Source: Dokdonia sp. 4H-3-7-5
GTDB taxonomy: Bacteria; Bacteroidota; Bacteroidia; Flavobacteriales; Flavobacteriaceae
Assembly (NCBI RefSeq): GCF_000212355.1
Contig: NC_015496.1
Location: forward strand, 1,872,501 to 1,936,500
Direction: 5' to 3'
Length of the DNA: 64,000 nt
Each line of letters begins with the position of its first letter. Positions within the stretch are counted from its first letter, which is position 1. The position numbers and the translations under genes are program-made. This document shows positions 33,835 through 42,685 of this stretch, piece after piece. Below the pieces are notes generated by a model, which searched no databases, was not told where the DNA came from, and was given only the letters and a program-made list of their open reading frames with translations.

Positions 33835-34859
33835 TACCAACTTAATGCTTTGTACGTTGTTTTGCCTCCATAATAATAATCACCAACTACTCCTTGCCCG
33901 TTTCTAGCTTTTAGAGTCATCCCGGGATGGTCTGTCATTATAACCTTTCTTTTCTTTCTTTTCTTTCTTGATTTACTCTTATAACCTTGTCTCACAGTTG
34001 CTCCAAAACAAGCTGATGCTTTTAAGTTTTTTTGTAAACCAACACCTAGACGTGTGCGATGTCTTTTCCACCTATTCCCCCTCTTTCTAAAAGATTCTAC
34101 TTTTGACTTAGTTTTTGTCCAGAAAGGAAGACTTCTAATTGAGACGGATCTCTTAACTCTCTTATTATGTGCATAATTGTCACGATCCCAAGATCTCTTC
34201 CAAGAAGTACAAGAAGAAGATGCTTTAGAAGTAGTAATTATATTTGGGTCATTAGAGACATCCTCATCATTTCGAACTTTTAAAATAGATTCCCCAAAAT
34301 TTCCTATAATTTCATAGTTGAGCTGCGGGTGTCCAAAATTAAAAACTTTACCATCAATCATCACTTCTTGATCTTGGTTAAGTAGCACCATCTCTTCTTC
34401 TTCAAATAAATTATCTAAAGACGGGTCTTTGTTCTCATCTAAGATTTCATCATCTAGCCATATTGTTTCTTTAGTCTCATATGAATTAAATAAAGAATTA
34501 GAAAAACTTCTTGTTTGTTGGAATTGGCGTAGAGGCGCTCTACTATCAAATTGCGTGCTTTCCTCCATATCATCAAGTTCGTCATCTGTAAGATGATCAT
34601 ATTGAGCCACAAACTTATCTTCGTGAGCTTCGATGGCAACTTCAAGTTCTTCTGCGGCAGCAACAAAATCTTCGATAGATGCAAAAGATAACATTGTTGC
34701 ATTGCCTCCTTGGGATCGGCCTCTTGCTGGTAGATCAAATGAAATGATGTTAGTTTCAGGGACTTGTTCTAGTGTAAATGCCGCTTCTGTATTTTGCGAT
34801 TCGTTTGTTAATTCAATATCTTCTTTACTACAAGAAGTAAGAGATAGAGTTGTTATCAT
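33834..34859 (-). CDS. Lipoprotein with acidic N-half and strongly basic C-half, signal apparently frameshifted
   Basis: The annotated 341-residue frame begins MITTLSLTSC, a lipobox without the usual charged start. Upstream, an ATG at 34891 opens a short frame that stops 11 codons later. One extra A in the AAATTT run at 34883-34888 would join the frames to give MKIYKQLLAVTMITTLSLTSC, a textbook lipoprotein signal. The mature N-half is Asp/Glu-rich; the C-half is basic (KSKSRKKRKKRK). Function is unknown, and it is coupled to the barrel gene. Confidence 0.7.
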   Translation of the reverse strand: MITTLSLTSCSKEDIELTNESQNTEAAFTLEQVPETNIISFDLPARGRSQGGNATMLSFASIEDFVAAAEELEVAIEAHEDKFVAQYDHLTDDELDDMEESTQFDSRAPLRQFQQTRSFSNSLFNSYETKETIWLDDEILDENKDPSLDNLFEEEEMVLLNQDQEVMIDGKVFNFGHPQLNYEIIGNFGESILKVRNDEDVSNDPNIITTSKASSSCTSWKRSWDRDNYAHNKRVKRSVSIRSLPFWTKTKSKVESFRKRGNRWKRHRTRLGVGLQKNLKASACFGATVRQGYKSKSRKKRKKRKVIMTDHPGMTLKARNGQGVVGDYYYGGKTTYKALSW

Positions 34860-34882
34860 TGTAACTGCCAGTAATTGCTTGT

Positions 34883-34891
34883 AAATTTCAT
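34883..34891 (-). other. Possible frameshift site in the lipoprotein signal region
   Basis: Minus-strand ATGAAATTT: a single extra A would fuse the ATG to the lipoprotein frame. It may be a sequencing error, a real pseudogene-forming deletion or a phase-variable site. Confidence 0.5.
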
Positions 34892-35010
34892 TCGTTTTTT
34901 GTTTTAGAATTATAAAATTTGATTGGTACCAACCGCTAAACTAGTGGTTTAGTTTTGTCATTCTTAAAGGATTTCCTTTTTTTGAGCGTTTTTTTTTTTT
35001 GATTTTTTAT

Positions 35011-35030
35011 TACGCTTTCGCGAAAGCGTA
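35011..35030. repeat. Iterated palindrome copy 12 (upstream of topA), perfect 20-mer
   Basis: Perfect full-length TACGCTTTCGCGAAAGCGTA in the 290-base gap between the lipoprotein and topA, beside a T13 run. The gap also has a CTAAAC-TAGTG-GTTTAG hairpin at 34936-34952. Confidence 0.95.
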
Positions 35031-35121
35031 ACAACTCCATAAAACAGTGATTTGCGATGCTTCAAAAAGTGAAATATCACAGAAATAATGCCCTTGCGGA
35101 TTACGATATAAATAAAACATC

Positions 35122-35129
35122 TACTTTTG
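35122..35129 (+). promoter_or_regulatory. topA promoter -7 box
   Basis: TACTTTTG, an exact TAnnTTTG, 20 bases before the topA ATG. No well-placed -33 TTG is seen. Confidence 0.5.
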
Positions 35130-35149
35130 TACCCTGAAAAATAAGATGT

Positions 35150-37696
35150 ATGGCAAAGAATCTCGTCATTGTGGAGTCACCTGCAAAGGCTAAAACAATA
35201 GAAAAATTTCTAGGCTCTGACTATAAAGTTGAGAGTAGTTTTGGACACATAGCAGACCTTCCCTCTAAAGAGTTAGGTGTTGATGTAGATGGAGATTTTA
35301 CTCCTAAATATAAAGTCTCTGACGATAAGAAAAAGGTAGTAAAAAATCTAAAATCACTAGCCGCAAAAGCCGATATGGTTTGGCTAGCAAGTGATGAGGA
35401 TCGCGAGGGTGAGGCCATTGCATGGCACCTCGAGCAAGAGCTCGGCTTAACACCAGACCGTACTAAGCGTATTGTTTTTCATGAGATTACTAAAACTGCA
35501 ATCTTAAGAGCAATCGATAATCCGCGCCAGATTGATTATGATCTTGTAAATGCGCAACAAGCGCGTAGAGTTTTAGATAGACTCGTAGGTTACGAACTTT
35601 CGCCAGTGTTATGGAGAAAGGTAAAAGGAGGGCTTTCGGCAGGGCGAGTGCAATCTGTTTCTGTGAGACTTATTGTAGAGCGTGAGCGCGAGGTGTTAAA
35701 CTTTGAGCCACAAGCATCATACAGAGTAGATGCAGAGTTTACTACAGAAGATGGAAAATCTTTTAGGGCAAAACTTCCTAAAAACATTACTACTAAGAAA
35801 AAAGCACAAGAATTTCTTGAGAAAAACTTGAAGGCTACTTTTAAAGTAGATGCGCTTACAAAAAAGCCCGCCAAAAAATCACCAGCACCACCATTTACAA
35901 CTTCTACACTACAACAAGAAGCAAGTAGAAAGTTATACTTCTCTGTTAGTAAAACGATGAATATGGCGCAGCGTCTCTATGAGGCTGGGCACATTACCTA
36001 TATGAGAACAGATAGTGTAAACCTATCTAAAGATGCAAAAGCTGGTGCGCAAGCAGAAATACTAGCTGCTTACGGTAAAGAATTTCATAAAGAACGTAAC
36101 TATAAAGGGAAGTCAAAAGGAGCACAAGAAGCTCACGAAGCGATACGTCCAACAGATTTTTCTAAGCATTCAGTTAATATGGATCGCGATCAAATGCGTC
36201 TGTATGAATTAATATGGAAACGAGCTATTGCATCACAAATGAGTGAGGCGCAACTAGAGCGTACTAATGTGCAGATAGCTTCAAGCGCAGGAACAGATAA
36301 CTTTACTGCAAACGGAGAGATCTTGAAATTTGAAGGATTCTTAAAGGTATACCTTGAAGGTCATGATGATGAGGATGAAGAAGAGACTGGATTACTTCCA
36401 GATCTTAAAACAGGAGAAACATTACTCAATTCTTACATTACCGCAACAGAGCGTTTTACAAGGCCACCATATAGATATACGGAAGCATCTCTAGTAAAGA
36501 AATTAGAGGAGCTTGGTATCGGTCGTCCGTCTACATATGCGCCTACTATTACTACGATACAAAATCGTAAGTATGTTGAGAAGGGTACTGTAGATGGTAA
36601 AGAGCGATCTTATGATGTGTTAAGTCTTGAGAACAACGAGATAAAAGATAGAACCTTAACAGAGATGGTAGGTTCAGACAAAGGAAAGCTAGTTCCTACA
36701 GATGTGGGAATGGTGGTAAATGATTTCTTGGTACAGCATTTTGAAAATATTCTTGATTACAACTTTACAGCAAAAGTCGAAGCAGACTTTGATGATATTG
36801 CAGAAGGTAAGCAGGAGTGGACAAAGATGATGAAAGACTTTTACACAGATTTTCATCCTCATGTAAAAGATGTAGAGAAAAATGCAGAGCGTGAAGTAGG
36901 TGAGCGTATTTTAGGTAAAGATCCAGAAAGCGGTAAACCGGTAAGTGTTCGTTTAGGGAAATTTGGACCTATGGTTCAAATAGGTTCTGTAGAAGATGAA
37001 GAGAAACCGCGTTTTGCAAGTTTAGGTCCAGATCAAACGCTGGCAAACCTGACTTATGAGCAAGCGATGGACTTGTTTAAGTTGCCTAAAGTTTTAGGGA
37101 CTTTTGAGGAAGAAGAAGTATCTGTAAATAATGGTCGTTTTGGTCCTTATGTGAAGTTTGGGGCAACCTTTGTTTCATTGCCTAAAGGCCGTGACCCTAT
37201 GGATGTAGATCTTGATGAAGCTATTGTGTATATTAAAGAGAAGCAAAAGGCAGATGCTCCTATTTATACCTATGAAGACCTTCCAGTTCAAAAAGGAACA
37301 GGACGTTTCGGGCCATTTATAAAATGGAACGGGATGTTTATTAATGTCAATAAGAAGTACGACTTTGATAACCTTTCTGACGATGACATCGTAGAGCTTA
37401 TTGAAGTGAAGAAGCAGAAGGAAATAGATAAAGTACTTCAAGACTTCCCAGAAGAAGGTATACGTGTAGAAAAAGCAAGATGGGGTCGTTCTAATATTAT
37501 TAAAGGAAAGACTAAAATTGAGCTAAGTAAGGATATAGACGCAGCAGCGTTAACCTTAGATGAAATCAAGGCCTACATAGAGAAAAAAGCACCTAAGAAA
37601 AAAGCAGCAGCAAAAAAGAAAGCTCCGGCCAAAAAGAAAGCTCCAGCAAAGAAAAAGGCGCCTGTAAAGAAGAAAACGACTGCAAAAAAGAAGTAA
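35150..37696 (+). CDS. topA: DNA topoisomerase I TopA
   Basis: This 848-residue type IA topoisomerase relaxes negative supercoils. It has the Toprim domain start NLVIVESPAKAKTIEKFLG, the DREGEAIAWHL acidic motif, the active-site Tyr284 in GHITYMRTDSVNLS, and C-terminal topoisomerase repeats of the GRFGPYVKFG type (about 610-800), which lack zinc cysteines. The last 35 residues are a Lys/Ala/Pro tail of repeated KKKAPAKKK units like histone H1. It is followed four bases later by the arginase-like gene. Confidence 0.98.
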   Translation: MAKNLVIVESPAKAKTIEKFLGSDYKVESSFGHIADLPSKELGVDVDGDFTPKYKVSDDKKKVVKNLKSLAAKADMVWLASDEDREGEAIAWHLEQELGLTPDRTKRIVFHEITKTAILRAIDNPRQIDYDLVNAQQARRVLDRLVGYELSPVLWRKVKGGLSAGRVQSVSVRLIVEREREVLNFEPQASYRVDAEFTTEDGKSFRAKLPKNITTKKKAQEFLEKNLKATFKVDALTKKPAKKSPAPPFTTSTLQQEASRKLYFSVSKTMNMAQRLYEAGHITYMRTDSVNLSKDAKAGAQAEILAAYGKEFHKERNYKGKSKGAQEAHEAIRPTDFSKHSVNMDRDQMRLYELIWKRAIASQMSEAQLERTNVQIASSAGTDNFTANGEILKFEGFLKVYLEGHDDEDEEETGLLPDLKTGETLLNSYITATERFTRPPYRYTEASLVKKLEELGIGRPSTYAPTITTIQNRKYVEKGTVDGKERSYDVLSLENNEIKDRTLTEMVGSDKGKLVPTDVGMVVNDFLVQHFENILDYNFTAKVEADFDDIAEGKQEWTKMMKDFYTDFHPHVKDVEKNAEREVGERILGKDPESGKPVSVRLGKFGPMVQIGSVEDEEKPRFASLGPDQTLANLTYEQAMDLFKLPKVLGTFEEEEVSVNNGRFGPYVKFGATFVSLPKGRDPMDVDLDEAIVYIKEKQKADAPIYTYEDLPVQKGTGRFGPFIKWNGMFINVNKKYDFDNLSDDDIVELIEVKKQKEIDKVLQDFPEEGIRVEKARWGRSNIIKGKTKIELSKDIDAAALTLDEIKAYIEKKAPKKKAAAKKKAPAKKKAPAKKKAPVKKKTTAKKK

Positions 37697-37699
37697 TAT

Positions 37700-38866
37700 A
37701 TGGCCTTTGAGGTGCTAAGCCCTATACCAGAAATTGCGCTTGCGCATATACAATTACAACATCATCAATCACTAGGTAATAACATTAGATTACACAGTGA
37801 GGAATTGGGAATGCCAGATCTAGAGGGTGTGCAAGTTGCTATTATTTGCTTGCGCGAAAACAGGCGTGATCAAAATAACCTCGGAGAATCATTATCATTT
37901 ACAGAACTTAGGACCACTTTTTACGAACTTTTCCCTGGTAACTGGCACACAACAATTGCCGATTTGGGTGACATTCATGGAGGAGAAAGTGTAGATGACA
38001 CCTATTTTGCCATCAGAACTGTTAACGAAGCTCTTTTTAAGAAGGGAATTGTACCTATGTATATAGGAGGAAGTCAAGATTTGGTGTATCCTATTTACAG
38101 ATCGTATGATAAATTGGATCAAATGGTAAATGTGGTGAATGTAGATAGTCGTTTTGACTTAGGAGATGCGAGCCAGCCTATCCATAATAAATCGTACGTA
38201 GGGAAGATTATTGTTGAAAAACCATACAACCTTTTCAACTACTCAAATATAGGGTATCAAACTTATTTTAATCCTCAGGAGGAAATAGATTTGATGGATA
38301 AGTTATACTTTGATAGTTACCGATTAGGAAATGTTTCGGCTATGATGAGTATTGTGGAGCCTGTAATGAGAGATGCAGATCTTGTTGCAATAGACTTAAA
38401 TGCTGTGCGCAGTAGTGAGCTAAGTACTAGGTATAATAAAATGCCTAATGGGTTTGATGGAAAGGAGATATGTACTATTGCTCGATATGCAGGTATAAGT
38501 GACAAGGTAACTTCTTTTGGAGTTTTTGAATATAAGAATGATGCTCATGAGGAAAAAGCAGCGATGCTCGTTGCTCAAATGATGTGGTACTTTATTGAGG
38601 GGGTAAATTTTCGCGCAAGCGAAAACATGGATATTGAGAAAGGAAATTTTCTTACGTATCAAGTTCCAATTGAAGATGAAGTGTTAACATTTTACAAAAG
38701 TGAAAAAACAGCCAGATGGTGGATCGAGATTCCATTTATTATGGGCTTGAATAATAAATTAAAAAGGCACACGTTATTACCTTGCACGTACCAAGATTAT
38801 CTGGATGCTTGTAATCAAAATATCCCTGAACGTTGGTTCAAAGCAAGGAAGAAAAACGAAATTTGA
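37700..38866 (+). CDS. Arginase-fold protein (formimidoylglutamase-like) with degenerate metal site
   Basis: This 388-residue ureohydrolase-fold protein keeps the strand motifs but loses half the manganese ligands. The GGDHS motif reads GGSQD (Gln126 for His), DAHxD reads DSRFD (149-153, Arg for the second ligand His), and DxD reads DLN (Asp232, Asn234). Asp149, Asp153 and Asp232 remain. Bacteroidota proteins like this are often annotated formimidoylglutamase. With this site, hydrolase activity is doubtful, and a binding or regulatory role is equally likely. It lies between topA and gldK. Confidence 0.82.
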   Translation: MAFEVLSPIPEIALAHIQLQHHQSLGNNIRLHSEELGMPDLEGVQVAIICLRENRRDQNNLGESLSFTELRTTFYELFPGNWHTTIADLGDIHGGESVDDTYFAIRTVNEALFKKGIVPMYIGGSQDLVYPIYRSYDKLDQMVNVVNVDSRFDLGDASQPIHNKSYVGKIIVEKPYNLFNYSNIGYQTYFNPQEEIDLMDKLYFDSYRLGNVSAMMSIVEPVMRDADLVAIDLNAVRSSELSTRYNKMPNGFDGKEICTIARYAGISDKVTSFGVFEYKNDAHEEKAAMLVAQMMWYFIEGVNFRASENMDIEKGNFLTYQVPIEDEVLTFYKSEKTARWWIEIPFIMGLNNKLKRHTLLPCTYQDYLDACNQNIPERWFKARKKNEI

Positions 38867-38974
38867 CTATGTGTTTCAACGATGAAATGATTATTTTTGG
38901 CGAATAAATTGTTTATTACAAATAAAATAAATAGGTTTACGCCCTTAACTTTAGAATACTTAACCTAATATCCT

Positions 38975-40345
38975 ATGAAAAAGTATATTGCATTTATTGC
39001 GATAGTAGCTTTGCTGTCTAGTTGTGGCAAAGGCGATCGAGGGGAACTCGTCGGTGCCAAAGGCAAGCGATGGAACCCTGAAAAACCTTATGGAATGACC
39101 CTCGTTTCTGGAGGTGCTTACATAATGGGTAAGAGTGATGATGACTTTGCTGCCGTAAATGACGCTCCTACTAAAACGGTGACTGTGCGCTCTTTCTACA
39201 TGGACGAAACAGAAATCACTAACTCAGAATATAGACAGTTTGTAGAGTGGGTTCAAGATTCTACTATACGTACGAAACTTGCAATCTTAGCTGATGAGCT
39301 TGGAGAGACTCCTGGTAATGGTGGTATAGGCGAGTTTGCATTTAGCGATGCAGATCCTGATAACATGACCCCTTACGAGCAATACATGTATGATAACTAT
39401 TTCGGACTAGGTGAGACTGGCTTTGAAGGAAGGAAGTTAAATAAGGACGTAGAGCTTTTTACGGATACTGCAGAATACCCAGATGAGTATTATGCTGAGG
39501 TTATGGATACAATGTATATTCCAATGGAAGAAGCTTATAATGGGCAGCGCACTATCGATGTAGATAAGTTAGATTTCCGTTATACGTACCTTGATATTCA
39601 AGAAGCAGCAAAGAAAAACGGCGGTCGTCGTAAAGATCATATCAAAACAGAAATTGTAAATATTTATCCAGACACAACGGTGTGGATTAAAGATTTTGCG
39701 TACTCATACAATGAACCTATGCATAATGACTATTTCTGGCATGATGCATACGGAGAGTATCCAGTTGTTGGAGTTACATGGATGCAAGCAAAAGCTTTTT
39801 GTGAGTGGAGAACGATGTACAAGAACGCTCATCAAAAATCTAAGAAGAGACAATTTGTAAACCGTTTTAGACTTCCTGGTGAAGCAGAGTGGGAGTATGC
39901 CGCTCGTGGCGGACTAGAAAGTGGTGATTACCCTTGGGGTGGTCCATATGCAAAGAATGATAGAGGTTGCTTCCTTGCAAACTTTAAACCTTTAAGAGGG
40001 GATTATGGCGCAGATCAAGCGTTGTATACAGTAGAAGCAGATGCTTACGAACCTAATGATTACAACCTGTACAATATGGCAGGAAATGTATCAGAGTGGG
40101 TAGCTTCTTCTTACGATCCAGCTTCTTATGAATATATGTCTACCATTAACCCTAACGTAAATGACAAAGACAATCGTCGCAAAGTGATACGTGGTGGTTC
40201 ATGGAAAGACGTTGCTTACTTCCTACAGGTAAGCTCACGTGACTATGAGTATCAAGACTCTGCTCGTAGTTATATCGGTTTTAGAACCGTGCAGGACTTT
40301 ATGGGTGTTGATGAGAAAATCAACCTTAGAAAGCCGAAGAAATAA
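38975..40345 (+). CDS. gldK: Gliding motility lipoprotein GldK (type IX secretion)
   Basis: This 456-residue lipoprotein (LSSC, Cys17) has an FGE-sulfatase-like fold. N-terminal LVSGGAYIMGKSDDD, MDETEITNSEYRQFV and the C-terminal RLPGEAEWEYAARGG and NMAGNVSEWVA segments are diagnostic. GldK forms a periplasmic ring with GldN under the outer membrane in the T9SS. It is the first of the four-gene gldKLMN run and has its own upstream gap of about 108 bases. Confidence 0.97.
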   Translation: MKKYIAFIAIVALLSSCGKGDRGELVGAKGKRWNPEKPYGMTLVSGGAYIMGKSDDDFAAVNDAPTKTVTVRSFYMDETEITNSEYRQFVEWVQDSTIRTKLAILADELGETPGNGGIGEFAFSDADPDNMTPYEQYMYDNYFGLGETGFEGRKLNKDVELFTDTAEYPDEYYAEVMDTMYIPMEEAYNGQRTIDVDKLDFRYTYLDIQEAAKKNGGRRKDHIKTEIVNIYPDTTVWIKDFAYSYNEPMHNDYFWHDAYGEYPVVGVTWMQAKAFCEWRTMYKNAHQKSKKRQFVNRFRLPGEAEWEYAARGGLESGDYPWGGPYAKNDRGCFLANFKPLRGDYGADQALYTVEADAYEPNDYNLYNMAGNVSEWVASSYDPASYEYMSTINPNVNDKDNRRKVIRGGSWKDVAYFLQVSSRDYEYQDSARSYIGFRTVQDFMGVDEKINLRKPKK

Positions 40346-40423
40346 CGAATTGAATAATTCCCAAATTATAACAATTACTTAATCTAATTAACTTACTTAA
40401 CTAAACTAAAAAACCTATTTAAC

Positions 40424-41059
40424 ATGGCTAAATCAAAAACTGGAAAGAAATTAATGAATATGGTCTACGGACTAGGAGCAGCAGTAGTAATTATTGGTGC
40501 TTTATTCAAAATAATGCACTGGCCTTTCGGTAACGAGATGCTTATTGTTGGTCTAATTACGGAGGCGGTAGTATTTGCTATTTCTGCATTTGAACCTGTG
40601 GATAATGAGCTTGATTGGGCATTAGTGTACCCAGAACTTGCAGGTGGTGCAAGTGGATCAAAGAAAAAAGCAGTAGCTCCTGTTGAAGCAGAAGCTCAAT
40701 TATCTAAAAAATTAGATAACATGCTTAAAGAAGCAAAAATTGATTCTGAGCTTATGACAAGCCTAGGGACAAGTATCCGTAGCTTTGAGGGGGCAGCAAA
40801 AGGAATTGCACCTACGGCAGATGCTATGACATCTACTAAAAAATATTCTGAAGAGATGGCACTTGCTGCAGCTCAAATGGAGTCTTTAAATAGCCTTTAC
40901 AAAGTACAGGTAGAGTCTTCTAGCCGTCAAGCAGAAATCAACGAGCAAGTAACTCAAAATGCCGGAAAGCTTAAAGATCAAATGGAGAGTCTTGCAACAA
41001 ACCTTTCTTCTTTAAACGGAGTATATGGTGGAATGCTTTCTGCAATGAACAAAAACTAA
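40424..41059 (+). CDS. gldL: Gliding motility protein GldL (T9SS motor)
   Basis: This 211-residue inner-membrane protein has two N-terminal helices (about 10-60, containing FKIMHWPFGNEMLIVGL with the buried Glu of the proton-driven motor). A long cytoplasmic coiled coil (about 90-205) follows. GldL and GldM form the rotary motor that powers type IX secretion and gliding. Spacing to gldM is 47 bases. Confidence 0.97.
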   Translation: MAKSKTGKKLMNMVYGLGAAVVIIGALFKIMHWPFGNEMLIVGLITEAVVFAISAFEPVDNELDWALVYPELAGGASGSKKKAVAPVEAEAQLSKKLDNMLKEAKIDSELMTSLGTSIRSFEGAAKGIAPTADAMTSTKKYSEEMALAAAQMESLNSLYKVQVESSSRQAEINEQVTQNAGKLKDQMESLATNLSSLNGVYGGMLSAMNKN

Positions 41060-41106
41060 TTTTAGTTGTTTACACAATTAATAAACTAACAACTAAAATT
41101 TAAAAA

Positions 41107-42672
41107 ATGGCAGGAGGAAAACAAAGCCCAAGGCAAAAGATGATTAATCTAATGTATTTAGTGTTTATAGCAATGCTAGCACTAAATATGTCTAAAGAGG
41201 TATTATCTGCTTTTGGTTCAATAAACGAAAAATTTGATCGTTCTAATGCGACGTTTGAAGCAAAGAATGATCTTGCATTAGCAGATATTTCTAAAAAAGC
41301 AAATGAAAACGAAGAGTTTAAAGCAGCTGCTGCAACAGCAAAATCTGCTAAAGCTCTTGGAGATGAATATTTCGCATACTTAGCTTCTGAAAAAGCAGCA
41401 CTTTTGGCTGAAGTAAAAGACCCTAAGGATTATGAAGCTATGGATAAGTCTAACTTTATCGATGAGCGTTATTATAAGGGAGGTAAAGTATCGCCAACTG
41501 GACAAGAATTTCTTGCAAAGATGGATGCTTACCGAGAAGGAATGTTGAAACTTGCAGGAGATAATGAAGCGCTTGCGGCGCAAATTCAAAGTGATTTTAG
41601 TACAGCTCCTATCGTCACAGGCGGAGAAGGAGATGGAGCAAAAATTACTCAGGATTATTTATCTTATAACTACGTAGGATTTCCATCAGTATCTTCTTTA
41701 ACTAAAATGTCTCAATTACAAAATGACATTAAAGTTGTTGAGAATGAATTATTGTCAAAATTACTTTCTGGTAATCTTAAAGAACTTGCTTCTTTAAACA
41801 ACTACGAAACTGTAATGACAACTTCAAAAGGTGCTTATTACACAGGATCAACATTTGATGGAGTTCTTTCTTTAGGTCGTGTAGATTCTTCTACTAAGCC
41901 TTCTAGAGTAGAATTAAAATTAGATGGACGTGCAATCCCTGCAGATAAAGTTTCTTTCGATGGTGGTAAACTTGTTTTAGGAGTAAACACTGGAGGTGTA
42001 GGTGATCACAAAATTACGGGATCATTATTTTACCCTCAAGATGGTAAGGAAATCGAAGTTCCAGTTGAGCAATCTTTTACGACCATTAACAAGCCTAACT
42101 CTGCTACTATCGCGGCAGATAAGATGAATGTTGTTTATCGTGGAGTTGCAAACCCAATGACGATATCATTTGCTGGGGTATCTGATAATGCAGTTTCTGC
42201 ATCTGGAGCAGGTCTTTCTAAAAGATCTGGAACTAGCTATTCAATGACTCCTGGTCAAGGACGTGAAGTAACGATTAATGTGACTGCAAAGCTTCCTGAT
42301 GGAGGTAGTGCTTCAGATAAAGCTGTTTTCCGTATTAAAGATATTCCACGTCCAGTGGGAACTTTAGGAGGTGATGATGGCGGTAATTTAAAGAAGCCTA
42401 GAAACACAGTTGCAGCAGCACCAATAGGAGCAAGCCTTCCAGATTTTGACTTTGATCTTAATCTAAACGTAAATAGCTTCAAATTTAGAGCAGGAGATGC
42501 GGCTACAGTTTCTGTACAAGGCAATAAACTTAACGGAGCTGCACAATCTGCATTAAAGCGTGCAAAAAGAGGATCTACAGTACAGATTTTTGATATTAAA
42601 GCAAGTATACAAGGTAACTCAGGATATAGATTGAAAACAGTTTCTCCAATCATCATTGAGTTAGCAAACTAA
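41107..42672 (+). CDS. gldM: Gliding motility protein GldM (T9SS motor shaft)
   Basis: This 521-residue protein has one N-terminal membrane helix (LMYLVFIAMLALNMSKEVLSAF, with the first cytoplasmic residues KQSPRQKMI) and four periplasmic beta-rich domains. It transmits GldL motor rotation across the periplasm to the GldK/GldN ring. Length matches the family. It ends 13 bases before gldN, indicating a single operon. Confidence 0.97.
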   Translation: MAGGKQSPRQKMINLMYLVFIAMLALNMSKEVLSAFGSINEKFDRSNATFEAKNDLALADISKKANENEEFKAAAATAKSAKALGDEYFAYLASEKAALLAEVKDPKDYEAMDKSNFIDERYYKGGKVSPTGQEFLAKMDAYREGMLKLAGDNEALAAQIQSDFSTAPIVTGGEGDGAKITQDYLSYNYVGFPSVSSLTKMSQLQNDIKVVENELLSKLLSGNLKELASLNNYETVMTTSKGAYYTGSTFDGVLSLGRVDSSTKPSRVELKLDGRAIPADKVSFDGGKLVLGVNTGGVGDHKITGSLFYPQDGKEIEVPVEQSFTTINKPNSATIAADKMNVVYRGVANPMTISFAGVSDNAVSASGAGLSKRSGTSYSMTPGQGREVTINVTAKLPDGGSASDKAVFRIKDIPRPVGTLGGDDGGNLKKPRNTVAAAPIGASLPDFDFDLNLNVNSFKFRAGDAATVSVQGNKLNGAAQSALKRAKRGSTVQIFDIKASIQGNSGYRLKTVSPIIIELAN

Positions 42673-42685
42673 AATAAAAGTAATT

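Noticed and set aside
34933-35000. T13 run and hairpin CTAAAC-TAGTG-GTTTAG as a terminator
   Set aside because: It lies upstream of both flanking divergent genes, and the T run is 35 or more bases from the hairpin.
38609-38627. TTTTCGCGCAAGCGAAAA inside the arginase-like gene
   Set aside because: Self-complementary in part but the centre differs (CGCGCAAGCG), so it is at most a decayed copy.
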